The position numbers and the translations under genes were made by a program. 64,000 nt of DNA from UMGS1370 sp963557065 (GTDB lineage Bacteria; Bacillota; Clostridia; Lachnospirales; Lachnospiraceae). Positions 43,310 to 51,962 of this stretch are shown here, piece after piece; position 1 is the first letter of the stretch, and each line of letters starts with the position of its first letter. The stretch covers positions 30,264 to 94,263 of the forward strand of contig CAUWCT010000003.1 in the NCBI GenBank assembly GCA_963557065.1. The letters run 5' to 3'. Under the pieces are notes generated by a model. The model worked only from the letters and a program-made list of their open reading frames with translations, did no database searches and was not told where the DNA came from.

Positions 43310-44695
43310 ATGGTTGCCGTATTGTCAAATACCGGCATCCGTCTGATGCCGACATCAAACTACAAAGCACGGAAGCTTCTTGCAAGCGGCCGTGCAGTCA
43401 AAGAAAGATACAGTCCCGTCTTCACAATCCGGCTTTTAGACCGGAACGATGGGGTAACACAGCCGATTGCATACGATTCCGACACAGGAGCCATCCATGT
43501 GGGGATCTCAATCAAATCACAGAAGCACGAATATGTGAGCGAACAGCGGGATCTTCTCGCTAACGAAACCGAACGGCATGATGCACGGAGGAAATACCGC
43601 AGGCAGCGAAGAAACCGGCTGCGGTACCGGAAACCCAGGTTTGAGAACCGCAGGGCTTCCAAAAAAGAAGGTTGGTTTCCTCCCAGTGTCCGAAACCGCA
43701 TGAACCAGCAGATACGTCTGTTTGAGCAGTATGCCGAAGTGATCCCTATTACACAGGCAACCTTTGAGATGGGTTCTTTTGATACCCAGCTTTTACAGGC
43801 AATCGAATCTGGGAAGCCGGCGCCAAAAGGAACCGATTATCAGCAAGGCCCAAGATACCGGACAGAAACCCTGCGCCAGGCAGTATTTTTGCGGGACGGA
43901 TATCAGTGCTGCTTCTGCGGACGAGGTATCAAGGAACATGCAAAGCTCCATGTCCATCATTTGGGATTCCGAAGGGGAGACCATACGGATCGGATGAGCA
44001 ACCTGGCAACAGCCTGCGAAACATGCCATACGCCAAAGAATCATAAACCAGGCGGTATCCTCTATGATGCAAAACCTAAGTTAAAGCCATTTAAGGGAGC
44101 AGCGTTTATGACGGCGGTACGATGGAAAATGTGGAACATGTTAAAGGCATCCAGAGTGGATGTGAAGTTCCGCATTACCTATGGAGTCAGGACAAAACTG
44201 ATCCGTCAGAAACTGCATATGGAAAAATCCCATGCAAACGATGCGTATGCCATCGGAAACTTCCATCCAAAGCACAGGGTCAAGACGGTATGCCTGCAGA
44301 AGCGCCGCAGGAACAACCGGCGCCTGGAGAAGTTCTACGATGCAAAATACATCGACAGCAGGACAGGCAAAAAAGCTAGTGGACAGGAACTGTTTTCCGG
44401 AAGGTCAAAACGGAACCAGAATCTCTCCGGAGAGAACCTGCACCGCTGCCGGAAAAGGAAGGTTTCTGCAGGAAAGCGTGTAATCCGGACCAGGCATTAT
44501 GAGATCCAGCCAGGGACGATTCTTAGTTTTGAAGGGAAACGTCATATAGCCAAAGGAATCCATTGTAATGGAACCCGTGTGATCCTGGAGAATGGGAAAT
44601 CGGTATCAGTAAGCAAAGTAATAATCATCAAATACGGTGGCGGCTGGATAACCGCCAGGAAAGGAGAGCAGGAGAGTGAATCAGGGTGCGGCTGA
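43310..44695 (+). CDS. iscB: IscB RNA-guided endonuclease, copy 3
   Basis: 461 residues, start after AAGGAGG. N-terminal PLMP-like LSNTGIRLMPTSNYKARKLL, RuvC-I YDSDTGAIHVGISI, bridge helix ARRKYRRQRRNRLRYRK, GWFPPSVRNRMN, RuvC-II TFEMGSFDTQLL, HNH with VHHLGFRRGDHTDR and CETCHTPKNHK, RuvC-III KSHANDAYAIG, and a C-terminal beta domain. Catalytic residues are intact. Clearly divergent from copy 2, so the copies did not arise by recent duplication. Confidence 0.93.
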   Translation: MVAVLSNTGIRLMPTSNYKARKLLASGRAVKERYSPVFTIRLLDRNDGVTQPIAYDSDTGAIHVGISIKSQKHEYVSEQRDLLANETERHDARRKYRRQRRNRLRYRKPRFENRRASKKEGWFPPSVRNRMNQQIRLFEQYAEVIPITQATFEMGSFDTQLLQAIESGKPAPKGTDYQQGPRYRTETLRQAVFLRDGYQCCFCGRGIKEHAKLHVHHLGFRRGDHTDRMSNLATACETCHTPKNHKPGGILYDAKPKLKPFKGAAFMTAVRWKMWNMLKASRVDVKFRITYGVRTKLIRQKLHMEKSHANDAYAIGNFHPKHRVKTVCLQKRRRNNRRLEKFYDAKYIDSRTGKKASGQELFSGRSKRNQNLSGENLHRCRKRKVSAGKRVIRTRHYEIQPGTILSFEGKRHIAKGIHCNGTRVILENGKSVSVSKVIIIKYGGGWITARKGEQESESGCG

Positions 44696-44747
44696 CGCTG
44701 CATTCCTCTCAGCCATTGAATGACCGAGTCTCCTGCAAGGTTTTATC

Positions 44748-45314
44748 ATGAAAAAAACAAGACAGACTCAGGAAATTATGAATCGCGTTGAAGAAACCAT
44801 TGACGAGTTGGAAACAATTCGTGCAATGAATGAAGAAAGTTTTGAGTGTTATCTGCAATCACTGCGGGGAGAAGTCAATCAGGCAACTTTTGCAGATGAG
44901 CAGGAATTTCTTAATGGAATAAGGAACATGGATGATGATGAATTCGATGAGTACATCACACGTTGCATGGAACGGACCAAAGAGGAATTCAAAAATCTGA
45001 CGACAACCGTTATAAGAGAACCGGATGAAAAACAGAATGGTACTGTTGTTGCGTTTCAGCAGGGACACAAACTGGATGGAATCAAAGCAATCGCAGAAAA
45101 GTACCCATGGGTTGATATTGACTGGCTGCTCAGCAAAAAACGCTTTTATTGCGTAGATAAACCGGTCGCCAAAATGATCTGCCATCCGGACGATGTGTTC
45201 AATCAGGATGTTGGCGAAGAGCTGGCACTGAAACGTTTGGACAAAATTATCAACGGAAACTGCAAGGGTGCCGTCAAGAATTTTGAACGATATATTAAAA
45301 ATCAGCTCGGTTAA
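44748..45314 (+). CDS. Hypothetical protein separated from its promoter
   Basis: 188 residues. The N-terminal half is acidic and helical (EETIDELETIRAMNEE, MDDDEFDEYITRCMERT), the C-terminal half basic. No domain recognised. The right end of IscB element 3 lies only about 20 bases upstream and no AGGAGG is seen there, so expression may be reduced. A strong terminator follows. Confidence 0.65.
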   Translation: MKKTRQTQEIMNRVEETIDELETIRAMNEESFECYLQSLRGEVNQATFADEQEFLNGIRNMDDDEFDEYITRCMERTKEEFKNLTTTVIREPDEKQNGTVVAFQQGHKLDGIKAIAEKYPWVDIDWLLSKKRFYCVDKPVAKMICHPDDVFNQDVGEELALKRLDKIINGNCKGAVKNFERYIKNQLG

Positions 45315-45320
45315 TACTGG

Positions 45321-45350
45321 CTCCCGTCCTCATTTGGACGGGAGTTTTTC
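45321..45350 (+). terminator. Terminator after 44748 gene
   Basis: CTCCCGTCC and GGACGGGAG around TCATTT, then TTTTTC. Confidence 0.92.
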
Positions 45351-45410
45351 TTTATGGAATTCCAAGCAAAAAACCCCGGCCGTTCCCAGAACGCCCGTGG
45401 GATGAATGCG

Positions 45411-45635
45411 TCATAGTTTTTTAAACTGCCGTTTCCGGTAGGCTCTTTTTTGATACTCCTCTGTCTTCTGGCTTTCGATGTATCCCTTGACAGTTTCCAT
45501 AGAGACTGTCCCTGTCGTTGCAACGAAGTAATTTTCGCTCCAGAACGGAGTATCCTTCCCATAAAGATATTTCCCGATCTTGTCAGGGAATTTACTACGC
45601 ATCTCCCTGAAAATACGAACAAAAACATATGTTCG
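45411..45635 (-). pseudogene. tnpA: tnpA remnant (Y1 transposase C-terminal part)
   Basis: About 75 residues. FPDKIGKYLYGKDTPFWSENYF and VSMETVKGYIESQ match the C-terminal third of IS200/IS605 TnpA, including the catalytic Tyr. The HUH metal-binding part is missing because the frame closes near 45635, so it cannot be active. The usual divergent arrangement with tnpB is kept. Confidence 0.75.
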
Positions 45636-45735
45636 CTATTTCGTTGACTATAGTTCCGATATAATTTATAATAATACTACAGTTAATATCCACAGCTGAT
45701 ATTTTCGGACGATAAGTAGAAAGGAGGTATCCGGC

Positions 45736-47406
45736 ATGAAAACACGCAGGGTTGTAATCCGCAAAAGCGGTAAAATGAAAGTGCTCCATGCGTATTGTTC
45801 CCGCCAGTCCCATCTGGCAAAGAATCTGCAGAATACGGCGAATTTCTATATCCGGAACCTCCGTTCCGGACTGAAGAAAGAGCTGACAGACCGGACGGAT
45901 AACGAAAACGAGGTTATCCGCATCACTATGATAGCCATTGCCCGGTACAACGGACACAAGCAGGAGCAGTTTGCCAGCGCTGTCAATCGGGCCAGGAAAC
46001 TGGTAGCCAGGGGAAACAGCATGGAAGCTGCCGCGCTGGTGCGGAGATACCTACTTAACCTGGATACCCATATGGACGATCCGGATGCAGACCACTGGAT
46101 GCTCTCTTACGAGCAGCTGAACGCAGTGATGCAGTGGTCCGAAAACCGGGATTACTATGCACTGCCGGCCCAGGTCAACCAGCAGATCCTCCGAAAGGTA
46201 ATCAAAAGCTGGAAGGGCTACTTTGCAGCCTTAAAGGACTATAGGAAATTTCCAGGGAAATACCTGAGCGAGCCAAAAGCCCCAAAGTATAAACGGACTC
46301 CGTATGCAACCGTCCATTACACCAATCAGATCATCAAACCGACCGTGTCAGGAGGGAAGAAATTCCTTACATTCCCTGGCACAGGTCTGAAGCTGTGTAT
46401 TGGAAGGGATATGGATTGTCCGGGTATCGTAAAGGTGGAGGTAAAGCCGGTAAACGGAGACTTCGAAGTGCTGGTTACCTATGCATCGGAAACGCAGGAA
46501 CCGAAGATCCCGGAACATCCGGAGCGGATCCTTGGGCTGGATTTTGGCGTGGACAACTTCCTGGCAGGAATCACGAACTTCCCCGCAGTCCCATTCCTTG
46601 CAGCCGGAAACTGGATCAAATCCGAGAACCGGTATTTTAACAAGAAACGGGCGAGGTTGATCAGCGAGCTTACCAAGGGACTGGATTCCACTCGGTCTGT
46701 AAAGAATTCCAGACGCCTGGATGCCATCTCGAAGAAGCGGGAACGGAAGTTCCGTGACTTCTTTTATAAGCTTGCATACTGGGTTCTGCGGTACTGCATG
46801 GAAAATAAAGTAGATGTAGTTGTCATCGGCCACAACCAGGACTGGAAACAGGGAATGAACCTTGGTACAGTAAATAACCAGAACTTTGTTCAGATCCCGT
46901 ACATGACATTTGCCGGTATCCTGAAGCAGGTCTGTGCAGCATCCGGAATCCCGGTCATTCTCCGGGAGGAAAGCTACACTTCCAAAGCAAGTCTGGTAGA
47001 CGGTGATGTAATCCCAACCTTCCAGGAAAATGACGATACGAAGCATGTTTTCTCAGGAAGGCGGATCAGCCGTGGCCAGTACCGTACAAAGGACGGTGTG
47101 GTGATCCATGCGGACTTAAACGGCGCCGGCAACATCATCCGGAAGGAGTACCCGGAAGCCTTTTCGGGTGTTACGGACTGGGGTTACCTAACCGCTTCCG
47201 TACGCGTAATTACTTGGGAGGAGCTTTGTCATGGGACAACACAGGGCCGCCACGTGGCGAAGCTGGCTCCCAGGAAACACCGTTCCTGTAATCGCAGGCA
47301 TCACCACGAACGGCATTGGGATCAAAAACTCCAATACATGGAGCTGTTTGACTGTGGAAAAGATAAGACAGCCTATAAAAAGCAGCCGCAGAATACGGCA
47401 GCCTAA
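45736..47406 (+). CDS. tnpB: TnpB RNA-guided endonuclease family protein
   Basis: 556 residues, start after AAGGAGG. An N-terminal helical/WED-like half precedes a split RuvC: RuvC-I ILGLDFGVDNFLAGI with Asp near 269, a middle VDVVVIGHNQDWKQ where a Glu is usual, then LREESYTSKASLVDGD, and RuvC-III GVVIHADLNGAGNIIR. No CxxC zinc ribbon is visible. The missing central Glu and the nearby REESYTSK Glu match TnpB groups reported with a relocated catalytic Glu. In TnpB systems the omega-RNA comes from the 3' end of this gene plus the right end, with the guide beyond 47514. Confidence 0.92.
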   Translation: MKTRRVVIRKSGKMKVLHAYCSRQSHLAKNLQNTANFYIRNLRSGLKKELTDRTDNENEVIRITMIAIARYNGHKQEQFASAVNRARKLVARGNSMEAAALVRRYLLNLDTHMDDPDADHWMLSYEQLNAVMQWSENRDYYALPAQVNQQILRKVIKSWKGYFAALKDYRKFPGKYLSEPKAPKYKRTPYATVHYTNQIIKPTVSGGKKFLTFPGTGLKLCIGRDMDCPGIVKVEVKPVNGDFEVLVTYASETQEPKIPEHPERILGLDFGVDNFLAGITNFPAVPFLAAGNWIKSENRYFNKKRARLISELTKGLDSTRSVKNSRRLDAISKKRERKFRDFFYKLAYWVLRYCMENKVDVVVIGHNQDWKQGMNLGTVNNQNFVQIPYMTFAGILKQVCAASGIPVILREESYTSKASLVDGDVIPTFQENDDTKHVFSGRRISRGQYRTKDGVVIHADLNGAGNIIRKEYPEAFSGVTDWGYLTASVRVITWEELCHGTTQGRHVAKLAPRKHRSCNRRHHHERHWDQKLQYMELFDCGKDKTAYKKQPQNTAA

Positions 47407-47514
47407 AAAACGCAATCCCGTAACAGGGCCTAGAGGGCATGTGCTTGTCCTGTAAGGCGCTTCTGGTCTTACGAAGCCCCGCCATTTCATTTGAAATGTG
47501 CGTGGGTAGTTCAC

Positions 47515-47780
47515 GAGAACTGGACCCCAGGCAAAAAGGTTACCTTAACAGTCGAACTGGAATCCGATAAATTTGATATTTTTTCAGCACAAAAACAGAT
47601 CCAAAATGGGTCTGTTTTTTATTGTCACGCAAATCAATATTCCAAATATTCATCACTTGAACTACCTATGCCTGACTCCGTCAGACGGGAATTCTGCGGA
47701 AGTTGGGATAAAAAAGATGGAAGAATAGGAAATAGCAACTCCGAGCGCAACAATGATGAACGCAGCGCAATAATGTTGTA
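47515..47780. other. Truncated gene tail and intergenic region
   Basis: After the TnpB element the frame reading ENWTPGKKVTLTVELESDKF ends near 47620 and seems the tail of an interrupted gene; its front was not found before 45370. From 47621 to 47780 I see no gene, only an imperfect repeat GCGCAA near 47748 and 47766. Confidence 0.45.
47595..47620 (+). terminator. Terminator after truncated gene
   Basis: ACAGATCC and GGGTCTGT around AAAAT, then six T. Confidence 0.8.
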
Positions 47781-47836
47781 TTTTTCTTATCCGCAACTTT
47801 CACATTTTGCAAGCATGAAGAAATTTAGTTTATAAT
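47781..47836 (+). promoter_or_regulatory. TTTTTCTTATCCGCA box with sigma-A promoter
   Basis: Box 47781-47796, ten bases, TTGCAA (47807-47812), 18-base spacer, TATAAT (47831-47836); gene start 36 bases later. Confidence 0.7.
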
Positions 47837-47871
47837 GAATACAAGAACAAAAATAAACAAAGGAGAAAACA

Positions 47872-48207
47872 ATGCAGGAACTCAAATTTTTCGGATGTAG
47901 CGACGATACTTTTGGCGAGTACGGCATAACCGGACAGGATGTCGATAACTGTGCATCCATGAAGCCAATCCAGTGTGTCATCGATTGTGGCAGCCATGGA
48001 AGACTTATGGTGATTGGTCAATATTCCAAAGCTTCTTTGCATAATGGCTGCTGGATGGTGGGAGTAAGTAAGGTTGAGGAAGAAGATGCATTTCCAACAT
48101 GGAAAATGCAAATGGATGGAGATGGATACACGACAGTGTTAACCATATCGCTTCCGGATATTCCGTTTTCTCTCACATGGTATCGAAATAACGAGAAAAT
48201 ATCATAA
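47872..48207 (+). CDS. Hypothetical protein
   Basis: 111 residues after AAAGGAG. Beta-rich, with LKFFGCSDDTFGEYG and IPFSLTWYRNNEKIS; no signal peptide or known family. It is the first gene of a two-gene unit driven by the box-plus-sigma-A promoter at 47781. Confidence 0.7.
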   Translation: MQELKFFGCSDDTFGEYGITGQDVDNCASMKPIQCVIDCGSHGRLMVIGQYSKASLHNGCWMVGVSKVEEEDAFPTWKMQMDGDGYTTVLTISLPDIPFSLTWYRNNEKIS

Positions 48208-48241
48208 TATCACATTTTTGTACAAACAGGAGGAAAAAGCA

Positions 48242-48439
48242 ATGAAGTTTTACGATGTACTCTCAATTCTGAACGGACACAAAAAGATCCAGGTTTACAC
48301 AAAAAACGGAGAATCGAAAACAATGACAAAAAAAGAGTGGTTGCAGGTCAGTAAGTTTGCAGATCAGGATGTATTCAAAGTAAAGAACAGACCAAGCGAT
48401 CCATATGTTTACATCGAAGTTGCTAATATGCCAACATAG
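48242..48439 (+). CDS. Hypothetical small protein
   Basis: 65 residues, ribosome site AGGAGG. Small alpha/beta protein with ILNGHKKIQVYTKNGESK; unknown. A terminator follows directly. Confidence 0.65.
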   Translation: MKFYDVLSILNGHKKIQVYTKNGESKTMTKKEWLQVSKFADQDVFKVKNRPSDPYVYIEVANMPT

Positions 48440-48454
48440 TATTTTGGAAGGAAG

Positions 48455-48485
48455 CTACTCGGCAAGAAATTGTCGGGTAGTTTTC
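48455..48485 (+). terminator. Terminator after 48242 gene
   Basis: CTACTCGGCA and TGTCGGGTAG around AGAAAT, then TTTTC. Confidence 0.8.
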
Positions 48486-48587
48486 GTATAAGGAGGAGGA
48501 ACTTTTATATCTTAACATTGTACGGGCAAAAATACGCAAAAAGATATACCTGTTAACCTCACAAAACCAATTTTTCACCCTTCTGTT

Positions 48588-48595
48588 TCATAATT
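48588..48595 (+). promoter_or_regulatory. TCATAATT core before the secY operon
   Basis: Relaxed copy, with AAGAAAACACGAAG after it; the 48622 ATG is 26 bases downstream. It would drive 48622-secY-secE. Confidence 0.45.
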
Positions 48596-48621
48596 AAGAA
48601 AACACGAAGGAGGAAAAGTAT

Positions 48622-48978
48622 ATGTCTGTCATGTTAAGTGAGCAGGAAACAACCATCAATTTTTACAGAGATGCTCAATTTGCCGACATTTATACTTCAG
48701 ATACGACTGTCATGACGCGCCTTGATAAACTGGCAGAAAATCCAGAATGTCCAGACTGGCAGTTGGTAAGAGTAGAAAAGTCCAGGGATGGAGAAATTGT
48801 CGGAAAATGCTATCGCACTAAGAAAAGGCTGGTTTCATTCCGTTCAGCAATTGTAGAACGGATCATGAGCGAAGAAGAAAAAGAAGAACTGAGGCTTCGC
48901 ATGCAGAAAATGCAGGAAGCAAGAAAGGAGAAACAACATGCATTACAGTTACAAAACAATGACGGCCAGGCTGAGTAA
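48622..48978 (+). CDS. Hypothetical protein coupled to secY
   Basis: 118 residues after AGGAGG. The C-terminal third is a highly charged helix (MSEEEKEELRLRMQKMQEARK). The secY start lies inside its 3' end, 41 bases before the stop, so the two are translationally coupled. A cytosolic partner of the translocase is possible but unproven. Confidence 0.7.
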   Translation: MSVMLSEQETTINFYRDAQFADIYTSDTTVMTRLDKLAENPECPDWQLVRVEKSRDGEIVGKCYRTKKRLVSFRSAIVERIMSEEEKEELRLRMQKMQEARKEKQHALQLQNNDGQAE

Positions 48979-50263
48979 TCTGGGGTTATTAACAAAAATT
49001 TCCATCATCCTGGGCTGCCTGGCGATTGTGAGAATAGGGTCCAATATTCCATTGCCATTCGTAAATAGGAATTATATCCAGGCTCTATTGGATGTGGATG
49101 GATTGGGATTTTTACATGCAATCACTGGAGGTTCCATGCTGCAGATGTCGTTTTTTGCACTGTCGGTCAGCCCCTATATTACAGCCTCCATCGTGATCCA
49201 GCTCATGAGCGTGGTATCGCCAAGGCTGGAAGAAATGCGAAAAGATGGAAAAACCGGAATGGACCAGTATAAAAGAATTACTCAGTATACAGGTGTTGGA
49301 CTTGCGTTGTTACAGTCAGCGGGAATGGCGATCGGTCTTGGGGCTCAGGGGCTTCTGACACCATATACACCAGCAACCGTCATTGGAGCGACCGTCATCT
49401 GGACCTTGGGCGGTATTTTTATCATATTTCTGGGAGAATTTTTAGATAAACTGGAACTGGGAAGTGGGATTTCCTTGATTTTATTCAGCAATATTGTTGC
49501 TTCCCTTCCATCCGATTTCCAGAGCATTTATACAGTCTTTACTGTGGATGGACCGGCAGCAGCCCAAATTGCAAAAGTTACAGGGCTTCTTCTGGTAATC
49601 GTTGGTGTAGTAGCGGTGTGTGTAAAATGCTCTGAAACATCCAAGCAGCTCCCAGTTGTTCAAACCAGAAAGTTAACAGGAACTGCAAAAAGCACATTTC
49701 CAATCCCTTTGATGACATGCTCTGTTATGCCAGTAATCTTCGCTGGCTCCATTATGAGTATGCCGATCCTGATTGCTCAGTTTGTACCTTCTATGAAAAC
49801 AGGAATTATGGGACATATCATAACAGCACTTAATACAGCCGCTTGGTTCGATGTAGAAACGCCATGGTATTCTGCCGGCGCAGTTTTATATTTCTTCCTG
49901 ACGACAGTATTTACTTATTTCTATTTGGAAATTGGCTTTAACGCAACGGAAATTGCTGAAAACTTAAAAAAATCTGGAGCTATCATACCAGGAATCCGTC
50001 CGGGAAAGCCAACGGAAAATTATATTCGAAGCCTGAGCACTAGAATTGCTTTATTAGGAAATACAATCATGACAGGCATCATTTTATTTATGTACCTATT
50101 GTGTAATATCAGCCATGTTGGAATGCTTTCCATTGCAGGAACATCCTGTTTTATCTGCGTGAATGTTGTACTGGAAGAAAAGAAGAAGATGGAGTCAAGT
50201 CTTGCGGTCAGGACAAGGAAGGCGCCTTCATTTTTACTGGCAGGAAAACATCTGACAGCATAA
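48938..50263 (+). CDS. secY: Element-encoded SecY translocon channel
   Basis: 441 residues, ribosome site AAAGGAG. About ten membrane helices. RIGSNIPLPFVNRNY and the plug-adjacent GGSMLQMSFFALSVSPYITASIVIQLM are classical SecY, as are the cytosolic-loop IPLPSS-replaced ELGSGISLILFSNI and PGIRPGKPTENYIRSL near residue 350. Sequence departs from housekeeping SecY in loops, as accessory SecY2 proteins do. SecE follows 13 bases later and SecA lies at 27348, so a complete core translocase is carried by the element. Confidence 0.95.
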   Translation: MHYSYKTMTARLSNLGLLTKISIILGCLAIVRIGSNIPLPFVNRNYIQALLDVDGLGFLHAITGGSMLQMSFFALSVSPYITASIVIQLMSVVSPRLEEMRKDGKTGMDQYKRITQYTGVGLALLQSAGMAIGLGAQGLLTPYTPATVIGATVIWTLGGIFIIFLGEFLDKLELGSGISLILFSNIVASLPSDFQSIYTVFTVDGPAAAQIAKVTGLLLVIVGVVAVCVKCSETSKQLPVVQTRKLTGTAKSTFPIPLMTCSVMPVIFAGSIMSMPILIAQFVPSMKTGIMGHIITALNTAAWFDVETPWYSAGAVLYFFLTTVFTYFYLEIGFNATEIAENLKKSGAIIPGIRPGKPTENYIRSLSTRIALLGNTIMTGIILFMYLLCNISHVGMLSIAGTSCFICVNVVLEEKKKMESSLAVRTRKAPSFLLAGKHLTA

Positions 50264-50276
50264 GGAGGAAAAACTT

Positions 50277-50459
50277 GTGAATAAAGGAATCAAGATATTA
50301 AATAAAAAGAAACATACATGGAAAAAACTAGGAATGATCTCGCCGTCCAATACAGAAGTAACAAAAAATACCGCAATCGTAATTGCTGCAATGGGCGCCA
50401 TGGCTTCCTTCGTATTTGCTGTAGATGGATTTACAACCTGGTTTTTGACATTTTTGTAA
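50277..50459 (+). CDS. secE: SecE-like translocon subunit
   Basis: 60 residues from a GTG after AAGGAGG, 13 bases beyond secY. The layout matches minimal bacterial SecE: a basic amphipathic segment KKHTWKKLGMISPSNTEVTKN (compare the W-P-S consensus of SecE) followed by one membrane helix and a short end. SecE clamps SecY and stabilises it. Small size makes this a pattern-based call, but position and topology agree. Confidence 0.8.
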   Translation: MNKGIKILNKKKHTWKKLGMISPSNTEVTKNTAIVIAAMGAMASFVFAVDGFTTWFLTFL

Positions 50460-50469
50460 AATAATCTCA

Positions 50470-50525
50470 TTTTTCATATCCGCAGGGTTTCTTTTCGTGA
50501 CACAGAGGGTTCCCTGCGGTATATT
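50470..50525 (+). promoter_or_regulatory. TTTTTCATATCCGCA box with sigma-A promoter
   Basis: Box at 50470, then GTGACA (50497-50502), 17-base spacer, TATATT (50520-50525). CCGCAGGG and CCCTGCGG pair across the promoter, which could also act as the terminator of secE or as an operator. Confidence 0.6.
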
Positions 50526-50557
50526 TTTACAAAAAAGTATGAGGGGAGAGAAGTTAA

Positions 50558-51958
50558 ATGTCAAACCAGCAAAAAAGAAGAATCGTTGTATTTGTAATTT
50601 TAGCGGGAATCATCGTTCTTTCAACTGCTACAATTTGCAGCATGGCACACTTAAAAAACACCGTCAATCAAACGGCAAAGATGGTACAACCAATCCATAA
50701 AGAGGAAATCCAGGAAATGACAAATGAAAACTTAACGGAGGAAACCGTTGTGAAGTTAAGAGATAGCTGGACGGTTGCAGCATTTGGATTGGATTCCAGG
50801 GAAAGCGATAATATGGAACGCGGAAATTCAGATGTGATCATGTTGATTACTATGGATGGCAAAACTGGAGCAGTCAAACTAGCAAGTGTATATAGGGATA
50901 CCTGTTTGAAAACAGGAGAGAGATCCTATAAAAAAGCGAATGCTGCATATGCGTCAGGTGGTCCAAAGCAGGCAGTGGCGATGTTAAACGAAAATCTGGA
51001 TCTGCGTATTGATGATTACATTGCAGTGAATTGGAAGAGTGTAGCAGAAGCGATCAATCTTTTAGGAGGGATTGATTTATCCGTCACAGACAGGGAGTTT
51101 ATGTATTTAAACAGCTTTATTACCGAAACTGTAAAATCCACCGGCATCCCTTCCGTACACTTAAAACATGCAGGAATGAACCATTTGGATGGGGTACAGG
51201 CAGTAGCATATTGCAGGCTTCGCCTGATGGACGATGATTTCAAACGAACGGAACGTCAGCAGAAAGTATTGAACCTTGTACTGAAGCAGGCATCAGAAGC
51301 TGATTTTGCTACACTGAACCAATTAATAGTAACAATACTTCCACAAGTGGCTTCATCCATTGATCCAGAAGATTTATATGCGGTAGCAAAAAATATAACC
51401 AGGCTGCACATCGCAGGAACCACCGGGTTTCCGGAAAATCGGTTTGTAAAAACGGTGGATGGTGCATCCTATGTATTTCCGACGAATTTAGCGGACAGTG
51501 TATCCGATTTACATTTATTTTTATATGGAACAGAGGAATACGAACCATCCAGTCAGGTCAAAGGAATTGGGGCGGCGATCCAGAAAAAAAGCAGAAGAAA
51601 TACGGTAAGAACCATACAAAAACCAACACCTGCACCAACAGTTCCGATTGAAACGCCAACCGAAACACAGGAAGAAATGACTGCTTCATTACCAGAAGAG
51701 GAGAATGTGATTTCAATGCAACCTAGTGAAAACGCAGCAACAACAGAAGAGAGCAAAGCAGCTGAGGAGATACAGGGAACAGAAAAATCAGAAGAAAACG
51801 ATATATCAAAACCATATGGTCCAGGGTATGGTCTAGGAATGGTGTTACCCGAAAGCCAAGCGGATACAAACACACCAATCGAATCCAGCACAGAGCCGAT
51901 AGGTCCGGGAGAAACGGAGGTTTCTGTATCCGCAGATGAGAATCAGAAGGAGGAATAA
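50558..51958 (+). CDS. LytR-CpsA-Psr (LCP) family protein
   Basis: 466 residues. A membrane anchor at about 8-30 is followed by the extracellular LCP domain (70-260) with AAFGLDSRE, MLITMDGKTGAVKLASVYRDT, the pyrophosphate-binding Arg residues and DDDFKRTERQQKVLNLVL. From 350 on is a Pro/Thr/Glu/Ser-rich wall-spanning tail. LCP enzymes attach glycopolymers or glycoproteins to peptidoglycan. Its place next to secYE suggests a role in displaying or anchoring exported element products; that is inference. Confidence 0.92.
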   Translation: MSNQQKRRIVVFVILAGIIVLSTATICSMAHLKNTVNQTAKMVQPIHKEEIQEMTNENLTEETVVKLRDSWTVAAFGLDSRESDNMERGNSDVIMLITMDGKTGAVKLASVYRDTCLKTGERSYKKANAAYASGGPKQAVAMLNENLDLRIDDYIAVNWKSVAEAINLLGGIDLSVTDREFMYLNSFITETVKSTGIPSVHLKHAGMNHLDGVQAVAYCRLRLMDDDFKRTERQQKVLNLVLKQASEADFATLNQLIVTILPQVASSIDPEDLYAVAKNITRLHIAGTTGFPENRFVKTVDGASYVFPTNLADSVSDLHLFLYGTEEYEPSSQVKGIGAAIQKKSRRNTVRTIQKPTPAPTVPIETPTETQEEMTASLPEEENVISMQPSENAATTEESKAAEEIQGTEKSEENDISKPYGPGYGLGMVLPESQADTNTPIESSTEPIGPGETEVSVSADENQKEE

Positions 51959-51962
51959 GGTG

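Larger units (their letters stand above)
42944..44728 (+). mobile_element. IscB element 3 (non-autonomous)
   Basis: GTCAACTA then hairpin arms CTCGGCCA (42952) and TAACCGAG (42965) at the left; at the right CTCAGCCA and TGACCGAG (44708-44728). It lies between a promoter/ribosome site and the CDS it probably served. No tnpA. Confidence 0.8.
45370..47514 (+). mobile_element. IS605-like element with tnpB and decayed tnpA
   Basis: A GC-rich palindromic segment near 45375-45410, a short minus-strand tnpA remnant, divergent tnpB, and a right end whose last bases read GGGTAGTTCAC, typical of IS605-group right ends. The left boundary is approximate. It truncates the gene whose tail lies from 47515. 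Confidence 0.7.

Noticed and set aside
45616..45635. CGAAC...GTTCG palindrome resembling a LexA box
   Set aside because: The half-site spacing is wrong for the usual box and the bases belong to the tnpA remnant reading frame.
48487..48553. Tiny ORF after AGGAGGAGG near 48491
   Set aside because: Only a TTG-started run of about a dozen codons follows; no support as a gene.
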